Assembly: GCA_021736785.1 (NCBI GenBank)
Contig: JAIPFF010000014.1
Span: forward strand, 43,055 to 107,054
Reading direction: 5' to 3'
Length of the DNA stretch: 64,000 nucleotides
Source: Thiohalocapsa sp.
GTDB lineage: Bacteria; Pseudomonadota; Gammaproteobacteria; Chromatiales; Chromatiaceae
In this document: piece by piece, positions 62,301-64,000 of the stretch
How the letters are laid out: each line of letters begins with the position of its first letter
Numbering within the stretch: the first letter of the stretch is position 1
Notes under the pieces: model-generated
Told to the model about the DNA's origin: nothing
What the model saw: only the letters and a program-made list of their open reading frames with translations
Database searches by the model: none
Position numbers and translations under genes: made by a program

Positions 62301-62893
62301 TGCGCTGCCTCTTCGATCAGGCGCTGGTAGTGCGCCCGGTGGATGATCAAGCGGTCCTCGCGCTGCTGTTCAAACACGAGCGCGTGCTCCTGTCCGACAT
62401 TCATATAGCAGCGGCAAGCATCGACCGCCGCGCTGAAATGGTCCAGTAGATTGCGCAGGCTGCGCGGGAAGCGCCGCTCGATGTCCTTGGTCGGAATGTC
62501 ATGCCCGCCATGGAGCACGCGCTCGGCGACCCGCAGGCGCGACAGCTCGACGCTGGGCAGCGCCAAATAGATCAGCTCAACCCGCCAGCCGTCAGCCCGG
62601 AGGCGGCGAATCAGCCGTAGGTAACCGCGCCCCGCCAGCGTGGTCTCGAAGGCGAATGCCTGCCGTGCGGCGATGTGGGCCTCGACCTCCTTCAGGAACA
62701 GCCGGCTCGCCGCGGCCAGCTCCCGCTCGGGGGCCAACGGCGACAGACCCGCCGCGATCAGGACCGCGTTGACGAAGCGGCTGCAACCGGCGACCTCGGG
62801 CAGGTACTGCAACGCGAAGGTGGTCTTGCCCGCGCGATTGGGGCCGGCGATGATCCAGCAGGTGGGCCGGTCGGTCGCCGCGGGGTCAGTCAT
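62297..62893 (-). CDS. zeta-toxin-family P-loop kinase
   Basis: This 198-residue protein has a P-loop at the start ([20 protein letters not shown]) and the zeta-type layout: conserved [15 protein letters not shown], then [15 protein letters not shown], then [19 protein letters not shown]. Zeta toxins phosphorylate UDP-N-acetylglucosamine or other sugars and block wall synthesis; close relatives in this short class are only predicted kinases. The ATG at 62893 is used; another is at 62905. It heads a coupled three-gene operon with the 69-residue gene and the DarG-like gene. A broken paralogue begins at 63746. Confidence 0.82.
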   Translation of the reverse strand: MTDPAATDRPTCWIIAGPNRAGKTTFALQYLPEVAGCSRFVNAVLIAAGLSPLAPERELAAASRLFLKEVEAHIAARQAFAFETTLAGRGYLRLIRRLRADGWRVELIYLALPSVELSRLRVAERVLHGGHDIPTKDIERRFPRSLRNLLDHFSAAVDACRCYMNVGQEHALVFEQQREDRLIIHRAHYQRLIEEAAQ

Positions 62894-62905
62894 CAGCGGG
62901 CACAT

Positions 62906-62984
62906 CTCGTTCCCACGCTCCAGCGTGGGAAAGGCGCTCGGGCGCTCCAGCGTCCCGTGAAGAACTCGCGACGATGGAGCGTTC
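62906..62984. repeat. REP-type palindrome, copy A
   Basis: The element opens CTCGTTCCCACGCTCCAGCG, with a perfect nine-base-pair hairpin (62911-62930, TCCCACGCT CC AGCGTGGGA). A second, weaker stem follows between CGCTCCA and TGGAGCG. It lies 12 bases from the transposase gene stop, between it and the zeta-type gene. It shares the opening unit with copies B and C but is more diverged in its second half. Confidence 0.85.
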
Positions 62985-62995
62985 GAGCCGCAGGA

Positions 62996-63526
62996 TCACC
63001 ACCGCGTCTCCACCGCCAAGAGTCCAGGGCGGCCTTCGTAATCCCGTGCACTGGAATAGCGCCAATGAACCGCCTCGTCCACATATCCCCGATTGACCGG
63101 GTTGTTGTGGATGTACTCCAGCTTAACCCGCATCATCGCCTCACCCTCGATCACCTCCGGATGCGAGCCCTCTTGCCAGACTTGATGGGTACGATCCGCC
63201 TTATGCCGAGCCTTGTGCATGGCCAGCAGGTCGAGCAACGGCGAATTCCGAGCCGTGAGCCGGTTCACGATCTGCTTCGCGGTATACGACTTAAAGCTCG
63301 CCAGCACCTTCGGCAAATCCTGCGCCTGCGCTAGCAGGTGGCAGTGGTTTTCCATGATCACATAGCCGAACAGCACTAGGCCGGACTCCCGCTGATGATG
63401 GCGCAGCGCGCCGAAGAGCATCTCCACATGCGCCGGCTGAGCGAACAGCGGCAGCCATTGCAGCACCGTCATAGTCACGAAATGCGGAGCAGCGGGATCA
63501 CCAAACCGATAGCGGTCACGCCCCAT
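62996..63526 (-). CDS. REP-associated tyrosine transposase (RAYT)
   Basis: This 176-residue Y1-transposase-fold protein (TnpA_REP) has the HuH metal motif in MENHCHLLAQ, preceded by FGYVI, the following helix FKSYTAKQIVNRL with the candidate catalytic tyrosine, and YIHNNPVNRGYV near the end, a RAYT hallmark. RAYTs cut single-stranded DNA at REP palindromes and are thought to spread them. Here three REP-type elements surround the gene (copy A downstream, copies B and C upstream), as expected for an active system. The gene is intact. Confidence 0.92.
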   Translation of the reverse strand: MGRDRYRFGDPAAPHFVTMTVLQWLPLFAQPAHVEMLFGALRHHQRESGLVLFGYVIMENHCHLLAQAQDLPKVLASFKSYTAKQIVNRLTARNSPLLDLLAMHKARHKADRTHQVWQEGSHPEVIEGEAMMRVKLEYIHNNPVNRGYVDEAVHWRYSSARDYEGRPGLLAVETRW

Positions 63527-63544
63527 GGTTTATCTTCTCCTCTC

Positions 63545-63653
63545 CTCTCGTTCCCACACTCCAGCGTGGGAATGCAGCGTGGACGCTCCTGCGTCCCGTG
63601 ATGCAGACGCGACGCTGGAGCGTCGGAATTTGCTCCCACGCTGGAGCGTGGGA
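63545..63653. repeat. REP-type composite element, copy B
   Basis: A 109-base composite: a first hairpin (TCCCACACTCCAGCGTGGGA), a spacer with GACGCTCCTGCGTC, then GACGCTGGAGCGTC, and a closing hairpin (CTCCCACGCTGGAGCGTGGGAG). Copy C has the same plan and more than 90 percent identity by eye. It lies 18 bases upstream of the RAYT start codon and joins directly to a broken zeta-type gene. Confidence 0.88.
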
Positions 63654-63669
63654 GCCAGACGGGCCAGAG

Positions 63670-63746
63670 GGGTTGATCTTGCCCGCGCCATTGGGCCCGG
63701 TGCTGATCCAGCAGGTGGGCCGGTTGGTTGCCTTGGGGTCAGGCAT
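63670..63746 (-). pseudogene. zeta-type kinase N-terminal fragment cut at the P-loop
   Basis: The frame from 63746 reads MPDPKATNRPTCWISTGPNG then AGKIN, which aligns with the first 25 residues of the intact zeta-type protein at 62893 ([20 protein letters not shown]). Homology stops right after the P-loop lysine, where G-rich sequence and REP copy B begin. Only the start of a second zeta gene remains. The window's last five bases (TGATC) match the sequence that precedes this P-loop region, so another copy may lie just beyond the edge. Confidence 0.75.
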
Positions 63747-63814
63747 GGTTGGGCTCGGGTGGGTCGGGGTTGACCGGGACCTTGCCGGTTAGGAGGTCGT
63801 GCATGAGGCCGGCC

Positions 63815-63922
63815 CTCGTTCCCACGCTCCGGCGTGGGAATGCCGCGCTGACGCTCCCGCGTCCCGTGATGCAGACGCGACGCTGGAGCGTCGGAATTTG
63901 CTCCCACGCTGGAGCGTGGGAG
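63815..63922. repeat. REP-type composite element, copy C
   Basis: A 108-base element collinear with copy B: first hairpin TCCCACGCTCCGGCGTGGGA, inner arms GACGCTCCCGCGTC and GACGCTGGAGCGTC, and closing hairpin CTCCCACGCTGGAGCGTGGGAG. It is in the same orientation, 270 bases from copy B, and is followed by a G-rich tandem repeat. Confidence 0.88.
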
Positions 63923-63995
63923 GCAGAGGGGGCAGAGGGGCCAGAGGGGGCAGAGGGGGCAGAGAGGCCAGGGGGGGCAGAGGGGGCAGAGGGGG
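63923..63995 (+). repeat. G-rich 9-bp tandem repeat at right edge
   Basis: About eight units of a nine-base motif (CAGAGGGGG, with variants CAGAGGGGC and CAGAGAGGC) follow REP copy C. A shorter version of the same motif follows copy B at 63654-63668. The tract is strongly G-rich on one strand and could fold into quadruplex-like structure or be prone to length change. It ends five bases from the window edge. Confidence 0.75.
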
Positions 63996-64000
63996 TGATC

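Overview
The window is high-GC, densely coded gammaproteobacterial DNA. The gene content (B-type succinate dehydrogenase/fumarate reductase, GH57 glycosidase, DUF3581, indolepyruvate oxidoreductase plus phenylacetate-CoA ligase, many toxin-antitoxin and type I restriction genes) most resembles a purple sulfur bacterium or other Chromatiales member. That placement is an inference from gene content; there is no rRNA here to confirm it.

Left backbone (1-18.4 kb): a CPBP protease, a membrane diguanylate cyclase, a Pat-type acyl-CoA synthetase/acetyltransferase, an acyl carrier protein, an alginate-export-type porin, an arylpyruvate-to-aryl-CoA cluster (iorA, iorB, paaK, an ACT protein), a lytic transglycosylase, a membrane protein with a strict Met-every-seven-residues repeat, metG, a degenerate nucleotidyltransferase and a DUF433 protein.

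Accessory island (about 18.4-47.3 kb): two 175-bp direct repeats, differing at two positions, flank 28.5 kb of accessory DNA. The right copy contains the true 3' end of the GH57 gene. The left copy is an orphan duplicate of that 3' end. The simplest reading is an insertion at the end of the GH57 gene. The island holds a large tellurite/stress (ter) locus read leftward: TerB, three TerY-like von Willebrand proteins, a PP2C phosphatase, a protein kinase, TerZ/TerA/TerD-type proteins, PgpA, a PMCA-type Ca2+ ATPase, a 66-residue protein and a broken terF. It also holds the rightward companion operon (unknown protein, phosphoribosyltransferase-TRSP, HAD, StiP-PELOTA, citrate-lyase-like aldolase), thought from comparative genomics to make a nucleotide-like metabolite. 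A VirD4/TraG-like coupling ATPase and a partner follow. The island is scarred by IS481, an IS1380 remnant that was hit by an ISAs1-family element (16-bp inverted repeats, 10-bp target duplication), IS4-type remnants, a DUF4011 fragment and three copies of a 70-bp repeat.

Right backbone (47.2-55.4 kb): GH57, DUF3581, sdhCAB, NamZ-type exo-muramidase and tRNA-Phe.

Defence-rich right end (55.6-64 kb): hsdR with a YgjP-type metalloprotease but no hsdM/hsdS in view, an MqsR-MqsA-SecB-like toxin-antitoxin-chaperone operon, a zeta-type kinase joined to a 69-residue gene and a stand-alone DarG C-terminal-domain protein, and a REP-associated transposase with three REP-type elements, one of which abuts a broken second zeta gene.
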